The translations under genes were made by a program, and so were the position numbers. A stretch of 64,000 nt of DNA, taken from positions 46,783,452 through 46,847,451 of the forward strand of contig CM070566.1 of assembly GCA_036346405.1 (NCBI GenBank), given 5' to 3'. Positions 1 to 12,405 of this stretch are shown piece by piece. The notes beneath the pieces were generated by a model that saw only the letters and a list, made by a program, of their open reading frames with translations, did not search any database and was not told the DNA's origin. The number at the start of each line of letters is the position of its first letter. The first letter of the stretch is position 1. This DNA is from Phyllostachys edulis. Lineage: Eukaryota; Streptophyta; Magnoliopsida; Poales; Poaceae.

Positions 1-214
1 GTTCTACAGTAGTATTATATATGTAGCCGGGCATCCCGAACAAGAAGAGAAAAAGGCAGCAGCCAAAGGATAAATTACTAGATGGCAATAACAAGGAATT
101 AAAAAAGAAAAAGGCCCTGGTAAGGCTTCATCATCTGCTATGTATAATATTAGGGGGAGGGGGGGCATCCTCCTCGTCGGCGTAGAAGTTGGTGGTGTTC
201 ATGGAGTCGTCGCT

Positions 215-3200
215 CTAGTAGTACATGAGCTGCTGCTGCTGTGCGGCGCCATTGATGCTCTGGAAGCCGCCGTCATAGATAGCCTGGCTAGCTCCGGCAC
301 CTATCCCCATCGCGGCCTGCTTCAGGGCAGCGTGCTGACCCATCAGGGCCGGGTTCGTGCCCATCTTGCTCAGTGTCAGGGAGCGCTCATAGGCCAAGAG
401 GTCAGTCGCCCACACGCCAGATGCCAATGGTGCCGGTGCCGGAGGGGGCAAAGGTGCAGATGCTGTTCCTGGTGGAGTTGGCTTGCTTCCCCAAGAACAC
501 TGCAAGATTTCGACAAAGATGGGAATTCAATCACTACTACAACAACTATATTGTATCACCTATTATATCTGATGAATTTTAGTCACTCGGTGAAAATGGA
601 ATTTGCAGAGGTTATCTAGTGATCTAGATCTGTGTTTTATAAACATCCTATGCAGAGGTTATCTAGCTATCTAGATCTGTGTTTTGTAAACTTCCTATGC
701 AGAGGTTATCTACCTATCTAGATCTGTGTTTTATAAACTTACTAATAAATAACAAACAAATTTAGTTATGTTACAGTTATTGATGTAATACCAAGTATGC
801 ACAACTTGTTCTGTAATAAAGATTAGCCGTCCCGAGCTATCTTTAGACTGTTTACTAACTAAAATACTCTATATACTTAAATTTATTTATGGATATGCAA
901 ATATCTGAAGATGAAGTACCTTAATCTGCCTCCCGCCAATAAGTTGGCCACTACCCATCTGAATTGCTAGTGCAGCTTCTTCATGGGTGCTGTACCTCAC
1001 AAAACCAAATCCTTTATCGCGTGTTACACGGACCTCCTCAATTGAGCCAACCGAAAGTGAATGGAAAAATCGATGCACATCATTGCTGTTGACCTAGCAG
1101 TAGATAAAGAACCATCAAAATAGTTAAGCCAAAAAAAACAGCAAGCACAATATGCACAATAAAAAAAACATTCGATTGCGAGAGAATGCGAGATATTACA
1201 TCGTGAGGAAGATTGCCAACATAGACAGTTGTATACTGAGGGTTATTTTCAGGACCATCTTCGCTTGCATTCTCCTTTCCTCCTGCATAACAAAAAGCAA
1301 TGAAAATACTTTTGGTCAGTAGTTTATTGCCATTAAATAACAAAAGGAGCTTCATGAATTTATGTAGATTGATCATGTGAGAAGCAAAACATTATTATAA
1401 TTCTCGGCCTGCCTAAGAATTAGAACTCTGAACCCCGTATATTGAAATGAATGTAGCAGACACAACTCAAAAATAAATTCAACTCTTAACGAACAATGAC
1501 AAATTAGAAACCAACCAGTAAAAGGTGAACCATGGACCTCTTGCTCAATTAATTGTTACATTAATCAATCATATATTGACATAAAACAAGCAGCTCAGGA
1601 ACATAAGGCAAGTATATTCACCTGATGATCCATTTATCAACTCCACCATACCCTTGGAGTCTGTAGTTTGTTTCTCTTCACCAGAATTAGCACCCTTTGT
1701 TGCCCAATTGCAACGAATTTGGCGGTTGCCAAGCCATTTCCCTGCACACAAGAAAAAAACCATAATCACATCACTAAAGCAACCTGATGCCTCCAGATTC
1801 CAGAATGAGACATAGCTAGAAACACGGAACAGAGAGCACACCATTCAATTCATTTATGGCACTTTGTGCATCCTGTCAATGAAAAACAAAGTAAGATGAC
1901 GAAACTGCAGTTCAAAAAAAATTGCAGTACAAAATAAGGTTTTAATTGATGACACTACCTGCTGATTCCTGAAAGAAACAAAACCGAACCCTCTGGATCG
2001 TCCAGTTTTCTGATCCCACATAACCCTGGCATCCCTGCAGAAGTTACCAAGCTAAACTGATAAGATGGAAAACACATATACTGCACAACTGGCAGAATTT
2101 GAACAATGTCGCAGTTGGCACAGCAAGAAATTGTGTGTGTGTGTGTTTGGGTGGGGGTGCACAGAGCTATGAAACACTTACGAGCAGGTGGAATATCCAG
2201 CGAAAAAAGCAAACAAAGCAGCATCAGTGACCTCTGGGCAAAGATCCCCGACAAAAATATTAAAATGACCTGCACGAACAAACAGCCATCAGGAAAGCTA
2301 GGTCTTTCAGTTCCATACCTGATGTATCCCACAATCGCATGCATGCACAAACACTGGAAGAAACAAGTAAAATAGAACATTTAAACCATCTTTCAGTTCC
2401 AGACCTGATGTATCCTCTCTCTGAGTACTTGCATATGCCCAATTGACTTTTATCGGCTGGCCAAACCTGGTTATTCAGTACCATAAGTTGTTAATGGAAA
2501 AAGCACGACATTAGGATTTGTTCATATAAATTAGCATTGAGAAGACCAAAACACTTACAGTTGTCTACCGTTGAGTGATATAATTGCAAGTGCAGCATAT
2601 CTACGGTCATAATAGTCAACGAAACCAAAGGATGACTGCAAGATAAAATGGGAAAGGTTAATACAATATTCAGTGTTCTAAAAGGCGGCGCTAGGTGACA
2701 CCCTTCCGCCTAGCCAATTTATCCTGCCTAGGAAGCCGCCTAGGCCCGCCTAATCAGCGATTAGGCGCTAGGCGCTGGTCTGCTGCCCGACTAGCGCCTA
2801 GCACCTTAGTGAACATTGACAATATTAACACAAGCAATCTAACATATGTAAGGCCAGCCAACCTATGAAATATGATTAGTAATTGGCCACCTAAACACAC
2901 AAATGCAGCATGTTGAAGCTTTCTCAAGAGAGAGCAGACAAGTATTACTAACACAGCAACCCTATAGTTCTAACAAGAGCGGAATTGAGTAATTTACCTA
3001 TCTGGCCGATGTGAATATTAGTTAATTAAACACAGACAACATTTGAAACCTTCCTTTCAAGTAGTTGATCCGAACTAGGGAATATATCCAACCCTTATCC
3101 ACCATGCCAATCCAAAGGAACAAAATACTCCCAACGGTCACTTCCAGCTTCATCACAGAAGGGTTCTGAGTTTTAACCATTATGCACAAAAATAGATGCA

Positions 3201-6144
3201 TTTGAACTATACATTGCTTTGATACAATAAATCCTTTTTGTCCAGGAGCATGCATCATGGCTAGCTGTCTGTGTCATGCCAGAATGCAGTAATGTATCAC
3301 ATACAAGTCTGATGATATTACATTTGGTATTAGGGTTCTGATCTTCGCCATACTGTTCACATCAAGTTTTCAAAAGCCAATGCACAAATGGGCAAATGAT
3401 ACATCAGATTATTTCATATTACAGTAACTAATAGTTACATGTGCCAAACTAGTTAATTAAATACGTTCGAGACCTGAGTGCAAGCGCAGTGCATATGTTT
3501 TTTTTTAGAAACAGAGGGGGAAACCCCTCTGAATTCTATTATTAGAAATCATTACAGTGAAGTTCCTACCAACACTCCAACAGCATGAGCCACCGCAACA
3601 GACTCAGAAAGTCTCAGCCTGCTACTATTCTAAGCACAGTACAGATGTGCTTTTTCTATGGAAGAGAAATTGGTGAAATACCGCACTGACTTCACTGATT
3701 AGCTCAAACTAAACATGTGCAAGGTACTCGGAACAGCCTTGTTGATAATAATGCCTTAAAAGGATCTATTGAAAACATAGTATCTATAACCAAAAAAACA
3801 AATCTTCAGTTAATTTTGTTTGGAAGGGCACAAGTTCGACCTTTTCTTTTCTGATGAGCTTGCACCCTTCTACTGGACCAATACTTTGGAAGACCTCCTG
3901 CAGTAGTGAATCCGTTACTTGAAGATGGATATTGCCAACATACCTGTTCAAAACATCAATGATGAGTACCAGAAAAAATGAATCTGAGAAAGGTAATCAA
4001 CATTCAACAATTTTATGTTGCAACATACAGAAGAGAACTTGGATCAGATCATCAGGTACACAACTTTCTGTCCTAAGAACATATTTAATGTGGAGTTGAG
4101 TATTTGCGAATGTAGAAAATAAAGCCCATTTTACAGAGAAGTATCTTTTTAAAAAAAAAATCATTTTTAACAGTAAAGCAGTCCCTAGGGCATAATATAA
4201 CGGAAATAAAGAAATTCCCAACACTTACACGCTGCGGCATGTACTTGAATCAAACCCAGGAGGCAGGTTTCCACTAACAATGGGCTCTATCTGCAAAAGT
4301 AAATATGTCACAAACTCAGATACAGTTCTAAATTTTTTAAAGAAACAGTAAAAGTAAACCATGTGTAAGAATTAAACATCAAAATCATATAAATAAATAA
4401 TATGAATGTGATAAGGTATGCAAAGAACATCCAGCTAGTTGAGAGGCTACGTGAATACGGAAAGCTATGCAGAACTACAGTACGTTGATCCATGAAGGAT
4501 TCCCCATAATAATGCTCACAGGTAAACTAGGATACATCATTTCTTCCATTGTACTTTGTGCTTCTATTCATTTTAGGCAAAGCAATTACAAAATTACACT
4601 TGTATAAGTCAATTCTTGCAGTGATTGAATTCTGAGCAGAGACAAACTGAACGGAATAGCTATACAATACTGTCAACATGTTTGTTGTACTCAGTGAGAG
4701 ACCATATTCACAATATTAAAAAAATGCATCTGATTTGAACATGTTGAGCAGAACTTTGCACTGTTGACGCTTGAATGAAGCAATCATATTCCCTAATTAG
4801 CAATTTAGCATTAAAGCTGGTACATGTATAATCAACGCAAAACTTCCTCATCCTGCCAAAAGTGAGGTCAGTACATAAGGACAGCGGTCATATCAAGACT
4901 ACCATGGACCTCCAAAACTAACCAGCACTGTTACTTACTTACAAACAGAACTAATGGACTTTAGCATGAATACAACCTAGGGACTAAAATTCAAGACTAA
5001 TGTGCCAACTGAACAGACCAACAAGATGAAAAAGGAAAAGGAATTTCAGCATAATCATGTCACCACTAAATGTGCACTAATCTATTATCAAATACAACCA
5101 AAACGTAAACCGCATCCTTCAATGGTGACTGGTTTAGCAATCACCAGACTAATTTAAGTTGACCTTCACAGGAACTCATTTACAGTTCCCAGTGCAAACT
5201 GTCCACTTAACTTAAGAAATTAACACTGGAAGCACAGACATATTAAGCACTATAACGCCCACAACATCACATAAAACTCCGGCAAAATTACCAATTTTGT
5301 GCACCTGGAGAAGATTGCAGTTTGCAAAGCTTCAAGGTGCCTCTCATTTACTAAGCAACAACCCTCTCTCTGTCACTCATCAAACCTACCCATGATCCAA
5401 CTTGTAAATATAACAGCAGCCATGTGAACCTAATTCACCACAGCACACTCAAGCAAAACCTTCAAATTGATCACATGAGCACCCAGAGCATACTTAACTT
5501 CCAAAAAAATAAACTCGATATTTCAACGATAACAGTCGAAAGATGCAATAATCGGTTAAAATAGATACTTAGTTTACAAAAATAAAAGAAGATCTGAAAT
5601 CCACTCAAATACAAGCTCCCAGAGACGACCCAATCCGACGAAAACCCTAATTCCACAAACCCTACCCAAAAATCTAAATTTTCCCGCACGAAGCGCTCAA
5701 GCACGAAATCCTGAGGGGGAAAGCAGCAAATTCGACAAATCCCAACCGCGAAACAACCAAATCCCCAAGATGCCACCGAACAAACCAACCGAGAGACCTC
5801 AACCCTAGAACACGAATCATGCCACCGAAACCCCTAACTCCCACCCACCCCCTCGGAACCCCCAAAACTCCCAAAATCGATCCCCGGACACACCCCAAAA
5901 CTGCCAACCACAGCGATCGAACCGAAGAAAGGAGGAAGCGCGGGTAGCCCACCTGCGGCGCCGCGAGGAGGCCCGGGTGCGGGTGGTGCGGCGGGAACAT
6001 GGGCGGCTGCTGCTGCGCTGCTGCTGCTGCCGCCGCCGCCGCCTGCTGCTGCATGAGCAGCGCCTGCTGCATCAGCTGCTGCTGCTGCGCCGCCACCGCC
6101 GCGGCCGCCGCCTGCTTCATCCGCTGCTGCTGCTGCTGCTGCAT
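215..6144 (-). CDS. UBP1: UBP1-like oligouridylate-binding protein, three RRMs, 12 exons
   Basis: Plant TIA-1-like RNA-binding protein; the family binds U-rich RNA, acts in nuclear pre-mRNA processing and enters stress granules. Coding exons read from GT-AG signals: 6144-5953, 4290-4229, 3943-3841, 2635-2559, 2466-2405, 2269-2182, 2034-1959, 1872-1842, 1741-1622, 1282-1200, 1093-920, 499-215. They total 1353 nt, in frame throughout, giving 450 aa, normal for the family. Residues 1-64 are Gln/Ala-rich (prion-like). RRM1 starts near 85 (RNP2 VYVGNI, RNP1 SSFGFVDY), RRM2 near 170 (IFVGDL, RGFGFVSF), RRM3 near 290 (VYVGNL, KGFGFVRY). The C-terminus ends QQQQLMYY. The start is the ATG opening the Gln tract. 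All acceptors are AG; exon 11 uses TAG. Exon phases agree at every junction, which is strong internal support. The introns hold a MITE and a tandem repeat but no coding damage is seen. Confidence 0.93.
605..745. repeat. Tandem repeat, 3 x 47 bp, in last intron of UBP1-like gene
   Basis: Three head-to-tail copies begin at about 605, 652 and 699. Each starts GCAGAGGTTATCTA and carries TCTAGATCTGTGTTTT followed by TAAAC. The copies differ at only a few bases, so this is a local minisatellite. It lies between the last two coding exons and does not touch either splice site. Confidence 0.85.
2671..2818. mobile_element. hAT-type MITE in an intron of the UBP1-like gene
   Basis: A 148-bp element rich in GCCTAGGCG motifs. 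Its left end reads CAGTGTTCTAAAAGG and its right end, reverse-complemented, reads CAATGTTCACTAAGG, giving imperfect terminal inverted repeats. It is flanked by a perfect 8-bp duplication ACAATATT (2663-2670 and 2819-2826), the size made by hAT transposases. It encodes nothing. It sits 36 bp upstream, in transcript sense, of the exon starting at 2635. Confidence 0.85.
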
Positions 6145-6378
6145 GGCTATGGAATCGATCGACTCCTCCTCTCAGGTCAGGGATTATTAGGGTTTGGTTG
6201 GGAAATCCAACCCAAAAGGGGAAAAAACGAAAAAAAAGAAGAAGAAGAAAATAAAAGGAAAAAAAGAAAGAAAAAAAACCCTCGAAGCCGAGGGGGAAGA
6301 GGGAGAGGGAGGGAGGCGGAAGGCGAAGTGGGGGTGGGTGAGCCGGGGACGAGGGGATATTTTCATGGAGGAAAGCAA
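6145..6378 (-). promoter_or_regulatory. Probable 5' leader and core promoter region of the UBP1-like gene
   Basis: Immediately upstream of the start codon the transcribed strand is strongly pyrimidine-rich (long CTT and T runs at about 6205-6310), as in many plant 5' leaders. No clear TATA box was assigned, and the transcription start cannot be placed from sequence alone. Confidence 0.45.
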
Positions 6379-6803
6379 CTTTTACGCTTAAACCCCTTCA
6401 CTACTTCCCTATTTCGAAAACGTACTCGTACGCGAAGGGAGTGATAGCTAATAGGGTGGGTGTACCTAGCACCAGACTTTAGATTAGACCTGTTCAAAGT
6501 GAGCCTGGCCCGCCGGCCTGGCCCGAGTCTGAGCATGTTCGAGACAGGTTTGGGACCGCGATTTTGGCCCAAAGAAAGCCCGGCCCGGTTCGAATTTTTC
6601 AAAAAACAATTAAATAAATAGAAATCTATTATTTTAATCGTGAAAATGAATTAAATAATACTTTTTTAATCCAAAAAAGATTAAAATAATGCATTTTAAT
6701 GGAAAAAGCAACTTTTGGTAAGTAAGCCGCTCGAGCTCGCAAATTTCGGTAAGGGCTTTTCAAGCGGCCAAGATTTGAACAAATTTCTACTTTAGATGAA
6801 AAC
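6379..6803. other. Intergenic DNA with GC-rich repeat-like patch
   Basis: About 6500-6595 holds repeated GGCCTGGCCCG and GCCCGGCCCGG motifs of the kind scattered through plant genomes. The rest is AT-rich. No gene, RNA or complete element was recognised. Confidence 0.4.
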
Positions 6804-7060
6804 TGTTGAGTAATCGTCATGAAGTCCAAATCCGAACGATTATCTCGCAGACAAACTCAGAATCGTAAAAATGATACAAGAACACGAGAACAGAATAATA
6901 GATTGAGCATAGAGATATGAGGGGACTTCAGGCTTCGCTTTATTACTCTTCACAAAATCGTGTTTACAATGAGGAGTCTTCTCTCCTCTATATAGCCTAT
7001 GGATGGATGAGTAGTCCATATGGGCCAGGACTCTCAGGTCCTAGGTCCGGTTTCTTAACA
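6804..7060 (-). repeat. 3' LTR of the copia element
   Basis: A 257-bp LTR bounded by TGTTAAGAAACC and CTCAACA on the minus strand (TG...CA ends). The purine-rich tract CCAAAGGGGAG lies directly 5' of it in element sense. It carries a CTATATAGAGG TATA-like stretch and an AATAAAG polyadenylation-like motif. Confidence 0.75.
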
Positions 7061-7302
7061 CTCCCCTTTGGACACTCATCCAACATGTTCATATCTCGTC
7101 AAAACTCTATAAAAATCCAGCGGGAAAAATTTGGAGAAAGAGTACATGTCATGCGTTCCGTTGTGTTGCACGAATTGCCTCATCAAAAACCTTAACCGAG
7201 AAACTTCAGGAAAACTCGTCAAGGGAAAAATAGTACAATCCACCCAATTTCATTTAATCTCCAGGATTTATTCTTTAGGTACTCGATCTTCGTGATCAAA
7301 CT

Positions 7303-7833
7303 TTAACAAAGAGTTCGTGAAGATTCTCCCCCTGAATTCTGGACTTCTCTAAGCCTCATTATTCCAATTCCACGTATGCATCTTTCAAAGCTAGACGCTG
7401 GGAGTGACTTAGTGAATAAATCTGCTAGATTTTCACATGACTTAGTATGCAGCACCTTAATTTCGTCCATCTTTTGCAATTCATGAGCATAGAAGAACTT
7501 GGGGTTGATATGCTTAGTGAGGGGACTCTTCACATAACTCATCTGCACTTGCGCAACACAAGGTGTATTATCTTCATAGATAATAGTGGGGGTTTGCACG
7601 GTATTCAATCCACACGACTGCTGGATGTGGTGAATCATCTGCCGAACCCAAGAACATTCTCGTGCGGCCTCGTACAGTGCTATAATTTCTGAGTGGTTCA
7701 TCGAAATTGATACAAGACTTTGCTTAGACGATTTCCATGAAATTGCAGTTCCACCACACAAGAATACATAGCATGTTTGTGACTTAGCTGTATGCGGATC
7801 TGATAGGTACCCGGCATCTGCATAGCTAGTCAT
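7303..7833 (-). pseudogene. copia RNase H domain
   Basis: An open stretch of 176 codons with RNase H features of Ty1/copia: YADAGYLSDPHTAKSQTCYVF (start of the ADAD/G-Y region), SISMNHSEIIALYEAARE, IYEDNTPCVA and the terminal LADLFTKSLP motif. It is the C-terminal part of the pol polyprotein, separated from the reverse transcriptase by stops. In a live element the enzyme removes the RNA strand during reverse transcription. Confidence 0.85.
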
Positions 7834-8091
7834 TGTTAGGTCTTGGTTCTTTCTGTAGAACAGTCCAAGATCTTTACTTCCTTGGAGGTATCGGAAGACG
7901 TCCTTTATTCCCTGCCAATGCCTTTTGGTAAGTTATGCACTATACCTTGCTAGAAGGTTCACTGCAAATGCAATGTCCGATCTAGTACAGTTTGCTAAAT
8001 ACATGAGTGCTCCAACTGCGCTCAAGTATGGAAATTCCGGTCCCAGAACTTCCTCCCCTTCTTCTTTAGGTATGAACGGGTCCTTGTCTTG

Positions 8092-9228
8092 CTACAAGGA
8101 TCTCCCAACCATCGGCACTTTCAAAGGGTATGCCTTTTCGAATCCGAACCTTTCTAACACTTTCTGAGTGTAGGTTGATTGATGTACTAAAATTCCTTCA
8201 GGGGTATGCTCAAGCTGCAAGCCTAAGCAATATTTGGTTTTACCTAAATCTTTCATTTCGAACTCCAACTCCAAATAAGAGCTTGCTTTATTAATATCTT
8301 CTAGGGTCCCGATGATATTCAGATCATCTACTGAGATTATATAAAATCCATCCTGGGATCTTCGTATAAATACACACGGACAATCCTCATTATTCGTGTA
8401 GCCTTTCTTGCAGAGAAAGTCGCTTAAGCGATTATACCACATTATGTCTGATTACTTCAGTCCATACAGTGACTTTCTGAGTTGCACACTGTACAGGTTT
8501 CTATTTGCTCTGTCTTGGTTTGGGACAGAGATACCTTCGGGTACCTTCATGTAAATGTCCGAATCTAAGTTTCCATAAAGGTATGCAGTTACCACATCCA
8601 TCAATTTCATTTCCAAATTCAGGTTTACTGCTATTGAGATTAAATATCTAAAGGTAGTTCCGTCCATGATCGGGGAATAAGTTTCTTCATAATCAACTCC
8701 TAGTCGTTGAGTGAAACCTTATACAACAAGCCTTGCTTTATGTCTTACAACTTCATTATTTTCATTTCTCTTTTGAATAAATACCCATTTATACCCTACG
8801 GGGTGCACATTGGGAGGCATGCGGCTTACAGATCCAAACACCTCTCTTTTATTCAGAGATAATAATTCTACTTCTATTGCCTCCTTCCAATCTTTCCAAT
8901 CTGATATTTTCTTACATTTAGCAAGCGATGCAGACTCTGGATCAAGATCGATGATTTTGGCAATTTTATTTGCAAAATAAATATCGACATTGGCTGTTGT
9001 TCTATTCATAGATTCTCCCGCAGTCATATAATTTATAGCTATTTCTTTATAGGGCGGTTCTGCTAATGCTTCTACTCGCTCACCGCTGCTTCCAATTGCG
9101 GGGGCAAGTCCATTTAGTTTTTCAGCTCCGACGTGTGCACACACATCCATGTTGATGTCTCCCTCCGTGGAAATATTTAAATCCGGTATGCCTTTTACTA
9201 AAGGTACCATACTGGTGCCAGATCTCAA
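8092..9228 (-). pseudogene. copia reverse transcriptase domain, broken
   Basis: Three adjoining open stretches cover the RT. The N-terminal piece (9228-8719) contains VGYKWVFIQKRN and VRHKARLVV. The middle (8667-8452) has VVTAYLYGNLDSDIYMKVPEG, and the last (8442-8092) has the catalytic region ISVDDLNIIG, with the usual Tyr before VDD apparently lost, then LGLQLEHTPEG. In-frame stops between the pieces and the altered active site argue against activity. Confidence 0.85.
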
Positions 9229-9246
9229 CTAGCTCCCCTTCTTATT

Positions 9247-10260
9247 CTAGGGAACTTTAGTGGTCGGTTGTGTTAAGTCATTCTTATCCTTTTTCGCTAG
9301 GCGTCCCCGGTTACTTGGGATTCGTGGGGCCGGAGTTCTCGTCCTTTTATTCTGAGGCCTTTGGACGGGATTAGGGATACCTTCAATTTTCTTTAGTATT
9401 TCAACCCTCTCCGGTGCATTGCGTGCAGGCACATGCGACTTGGCCACGCTCTTCAAATCACTAAAGTGGTCAGGCAGTTGATTCGCTAAAGCTTGCAAAT
9501 CAATTATCTTTTGGACTTCTCTATTTGCTTCACTAGTGCGTGGGTCATGTGCATGGATTCCCGTGGCTTGCCACGTTATTTCCCGACATTGTTCGTCCAG
9601 AGGTTGATTTCCTTCCCCTAATGACGGGAAACTATCCTCAACAAAAATGCTATCAGCGAAGCGGGCTGTATGCAAATCTCCAGTCATATGGTCCAGATAC
9701 CTGATTATGGATGATGTATCATAACCAATGTATATCCCAGACTTTCGGAGAGGTCCCATTGCAGATCACTGCGGTGGTGGTATAGGTACATAAACCTTGC
9801 AACCAAACATTCGGAGATGAGAGATTTTTTGTGCTGACCCTTGCGCTAGTTGCATAGGTGAATGGATGTTATATGCTGACGGTCTAAAATTAATGAGAGT
9901 TGCTGCGTGGAGGACTGCGTGTCCCCAACATGTAGTTGGTAAATTACAATTCTGTAAAAGCGGTCGGACAATAAATTTAATTCTTTTAATTAATGCCTCT
10001 GCTATTCTATTCTGGGTGTGGACATGCGGTACTGAATGCTCAACGGTAATTCCCATTGCCATGCAATAATCATCAAATGCCTTTGAAGTAAATTCTCTGG
10101 CGTTGTCCATTCTAATGGACTTCACATGATGATCAGGGAAATTATTCTTAATTTTAATTATCTGCGAGATCAGCTTTGCAAAAGCGTGGTTTCTCGTAGA
10201 TAATAAGCATACATGCGACCATTTCGAGGAAGCATCGATAAGCACCATGAAGTACCTAAA
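9247..10260 (-). pseudogene. copia integrase core and linker to RT
   Basis: The 160-codon stretch at 10248-9766 is a retroviral-type integrase core. It retains candidate DDE residues in VLIDASSKW, SIRMDNAREFTS and AEALIKR, followed by the linker text MFGCKVYVPIPPPQ. The next open stretch (9759-9247) is the lower-complexity region between integrase and RT, starting GPLRKSGIYIGYDTSS, a standard copia motif. A stop separates the two. The zinc-binding N-terminal domain and protease lie in the broken interval up to about 11250. Confidence 0.8.
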
Positions 10261-11256
10261 TGGCCCTGACAGGGGCTGTATAGGACCGCAAATGTCTCCC
10301 TAGATATGGTCCAGGAAAGCAGGGATTTCATCATTCACTTTCAGAGTAGAAGGTCTAGTAATTAATTTCCTAGTGGCACATGCAGGGCACACAAAATCTT
10401 CTTGATTTGAAAAATTCTTTACATTAACATTATGTCCCTGAGAATTGGTAATTATATTTCTCATCATTCTAAGACCGGGGTGGCCTAATCTATCATGCTA
10501 GAGACAAAAAAGTTCAGAGCTTCTAAATGTTGTTTTCAGGACAATATAGGCTGCAAGTGCCTTAATATTAGTGTAGTATAGCCCAGATTCATATGAAAGA
10601 AGTCGTTCTCATACCCTTTTTCCATGTTCTTCACGTTTTGTAATGAGTAGGTATTCTTTATTATACTCTTCTTCAGTCTCTACATGGAAACCGTTAGCGC
10701 GAATATCCTTAAAGCTTAAGAGAGTTCTAGTCGATTTTGGGTACAACAAGGCTTCTTCAATGACCAATGATGTGCCCATTGGGAGTATAATTGTGGCTCT
10801 TCCTGAGCCTATTATACAAGTATTGCTTCCTGCGATGGTCGTAAGACTGCCAGCATTCTTGCTGATCGACTAGAAAAATTTCGTCTCTCTCAATATGATA
10901 TTCGTTGTGCCGCTATCCGCTAAGCACACTTCCTCTATAGGGCGCCACATGCGTTCTGATATATAAAGTATTTATTAATATGGGGTAGAAAGCAATCCAC
11001 ACATAAATAAAATACTCCAAAATAGAACATAACTTGCTATTATTAATACGGGAAAAGTCTTGCAGGACTCATTATAAGAATGCAATTCTTTGCTCTCCTA
11101 GAGCTTACAACAATTATTCAATAATTCAAAGTTCTATTACAACCAAAACTGCAAATGACTATAAAATCTAAGTGCAATGCGTGCACTAGATCGAATCAGT
11201 GAAGTATGAATTAACTTCGATCAATCATTCTATGTCCATCTTTTCTTCTTCGGCAA

Positions 11257-12048
11257 CTACAAATTGCCAAGCATCGCAATGTCCAAAGAGGGAGTGATGG
11301 GGGCTACTTCTAGGCTGTCCACATCCATGGATGCAACAAATGAGTGTGGATCCTCTGTGCCTGCAATGGCGAGGTGTGCCTCATGCTGTGCTTTGCCCTT
11401 CTTCATAGCCTTGAAAGCATTAATCACGTGTTGCGGCTCACGGCAAACACGTGACCAATGTCCTCGTGTGCCACATTTGTAGCAACTTTGGTCTTGCTGA
11501 CCATAGGGCTTCTCATCACGCTTCTTATCTCCACCCTTCTTGGCTTGAGCATTTTGCTTAATCTTGCGACCATTACCCTTCTTGCCTCTTTCTCTTGAGT
11601 GAGGCTTCTTCACCTTGTAGCTGCTAACGTTGACTTCATGGCCAACTTTGCTACTAGGCGGCTGTGAGATGTAGTTCTTCCTTAGAACCTCATCTTGAGC
11701 TTCCGCAACTTGCATAATGTTAATCAGTTCGGCATACTCCTTGTAGCCATCTTGACGGTAGTTGCGTGCGGATTGCACTGCATTTGGGTGAAAGGTAGAG
11801 AGGGTTTTCTCAATCTTCTCCTCGTCCGTGATTGCCTTACCACAGAGCTGAAGATTGGTACAAATTTTGTGCAAAGCAGAATTGTACTCCACCACTGTTT
11901 TATAGTCTGCAAAACGTAGTCGGTTCCATTCTTGCTCTGCACGAGGAAGGATGGTGTACTTCAGCTTCTCGAACTGCTTCTTTAGGATGGTCCATAAAGC
12001 TAGTGCGTTCTTCTTTGCCATATATTTATCACAAACGGTTTTAAACAC
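11257..12048 (-). pseudogene. copia gag, N-terminally truncated, CCHC zinc knuckle
   Basis: 263 open codons. The first half is the copia gag domain (LALWTILKKQFEKL, EYNSALHKICTNLQL). A basic linker leads to the zinc knuckle CYKCGTRGHWSRVC (CX2CX4HX4C), which packages element RNA. The 5' part of the gag gene is missing: the reading frame enters palindromic CACTA-like repeats at about 12022-12030, so the first few codons of the open stretch are foreign sequence. Frame is otherwise intact. Confidence 0.85.
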
Positions 12049-12350
12049 GATCCGTTTGTGATAGACAGTTATTACAGACGATTTGTGTTTAGAACCGTCT
12101 GTGATAGACAGTTATCATAGACCGTTCTAGACACGAACCATCTGTGATAGACATTTATCACAGACGGTTCTAGACACAAACCGTCTGTGATAGTCATATA
12201 TCACGGATAGTTCTGAGTTAATAACCGTCTGCGATAGCATGCATTCTGTGATGACCTCATGTCATCACTGACCTATAAACTCAGACGGCTCCAGAAACCG
12301 TCTGTAATGACGTTTTTGAACCGTATGTGAAGACATTTTCTGTAGTAGTG
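12027..12350 (+). mobile_element. CACTA-like palindromic repeat block, right end present
   Basis: A run of degenerate units alternating ATCACAGACGGTT and its complement AACCGTCTGTGAT, each pair able to fold as a hairpin. It ends at 12341-12350 with TGTAGTAGTG, the reverse complement of a CACTACTACA terminus. No left CACTA end is seen where the block enters copia gag, so the element is truncated or rearranged. It encodes no transposase. Confidence 0.65.
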
Positions 12351-12405
12351 CGTAAACTAGATGGATTGGCATATTCTGCTTTAAAGTATTTAATGCAGAG
12401 GATCT

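Larger units (their letters stand above)
6804..12030 (-). mobile_element. Ty1/copia retrotransposon, decayed, 5' end lost
   Basis: On the minus strand the order is gag, integrase, reverse transcriptase, RNase H, polypurine tract, 3' LTR: the Ty1/copia (Pseudoviridae-type) order. Only one LTR was found. Upstream, gag is cut at about 12022-12030 by CACTA-like palindromic repeats, and no matching 5' LTR is visible further on. No target-site duplication could be confirmed. Stops and frame changes between domains indicate a non-autonomous remnant. Confidence 0.85.

Noticed and set aside
3500..3560. T run followed by AGAAACAGAGGGGGAAACCCC in a UBP1 intron, possible LINE or SINE 3' end
   Set aside because: Only one end is suggestive, no target duplication or body can be defined.
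6187..6444. Lys/Glu-rich plus-strand and Phe/Ser-rich minus-strand frames
   Set aside because: They translate the purine/pyrimidine tract of the UBP1 5' leader and have no family similarity.
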